A stretch of DNA of 5,920 bases from Phycisphaerales bacterium (lineage in GTDB: Bacteria; Planctomycetota; Phycisphaerae; Phycisphaerales; SM1A02). Below, in pieces: positions 5,899-5,920 of this stretch. The notes beneath the pieces were generated by a model. That model saw only the letters and a program-made list of their open reading frames with translations. It was not told where the DNA came from and did no database searches. Made by a program: the position numbers and the translations under genes. The stretch is from assembly GCA_003520025.1 (NCBI GenBank), contig DOVP01000019.1:1-5920 (forward strand), given 5' to 3'. Each line of letters begins with the position of its first letter. Position 1 is the stretch's first letter.

Positions 5899-5920
5899 GG
5901 GCTTGTAGCTCAGTTGGTTA
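5899..5920 (+). tRNA. tRNA gene, 5' fragment, probably tRNA-Ile(GAU), cut by the right edge
   Basis: The last 22 bases read as a tRNA 5' end. GGGCTTG would be the acceptor-stem strand, TA positions 8-9, GCTC the D-stem, and AGTTGGTTA the D-loop. GGGCTTGTAGCTCAG is the usual beginning of bacterial tRNA-Ile(GAU). Other isoacceptors share parts of this sequence, and the anticodon lies outside the window, so the identity is provisional. A -10-like TATCCT at 5880-5885 followed by a GC-rich stretch resembles a stable-RNA promoter, without a clear -35. tRNA-Ile(GAU) often lies in rRNA operons, but the hairpin and absence of 16S rRNA just upstream argue that this copy stands alone or heads a tRNA cluster. 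Confidence 0.85.

Noticed and set aside
5899..5920. Possible integration site at the tRNA gene
   Set aside because: Integrases normally use the 3' part of tRNA genes, which is outside the window. No integrase, direct repeat or cargo was seen on this side.
1..5920. CRISPR arrays, insertion sequences or phage genes
   Set aside because: No regularly spaced repeats, transposase motifs or terminal inverted repeats were found on either strand.

Overview
The window looks like a stretch of chromosome from a GC-rich planctomycete, most likely of the class Phycisphaerae. The best clue is at the C-termini of the last two proteins. Both end in a short Cys-framed, dockerin-like module with two Ca-binding loops, finishing in ...FGPCPS or ...NWGPC, a style I associate with secreted proteins of that group. 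The Cys-rich repeat and the DVWLSYTA-type beta-sandwich in the last protein point the same way. No phylogenetic computation was possible, so the taxon is an inference.

The left part (1-2131) looks like a redox and sulfur-handling neighbourhood. On the minus strand, running off the left edge, is the start of an exported protein with the DsbD/ScsB-type N-terminal domain. Divergent from it, on the plus strand, are a lipoprotein with a rhodanese fold that has lost its catalytic Cys and an overlapping (8 or 11 bases) metallo-beta-lactamase-fold hydrolase with all its metal ligands. The overlap suggests that the last two are co-translated.

The right part (2132-5783) holds two larger secreted enzymes on the plus strand, each with its own upstream region. 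The first is a metzincin-type zinc protease (signal peptide, propeptide-like region, Asp/Pro-rich linker, HExxHxxGxxH catalytic domain, dockerin-like tail). The second is a PQQ-type soluble sugar dehydrogenase with a Cys-rich repeat, a beta-sandwich and a dockerin-like tail. The two catalytic domains are unrelated but share the type of C-terminal module, which suggests a common cell-surface or matrix attachment route. No cohesin-like partner is visible here.

The window closes with a strong hairpin terminator (5825-5853) and the first 22 bases of a tRNA gene, probably tRNA-Ile(GAU), cut by the right edge. I saw no insertion sequence, CRISPR array, phage gene or other mobile element. No gene-free stretch exceeds 300 bases; the longest is 2132-2376.
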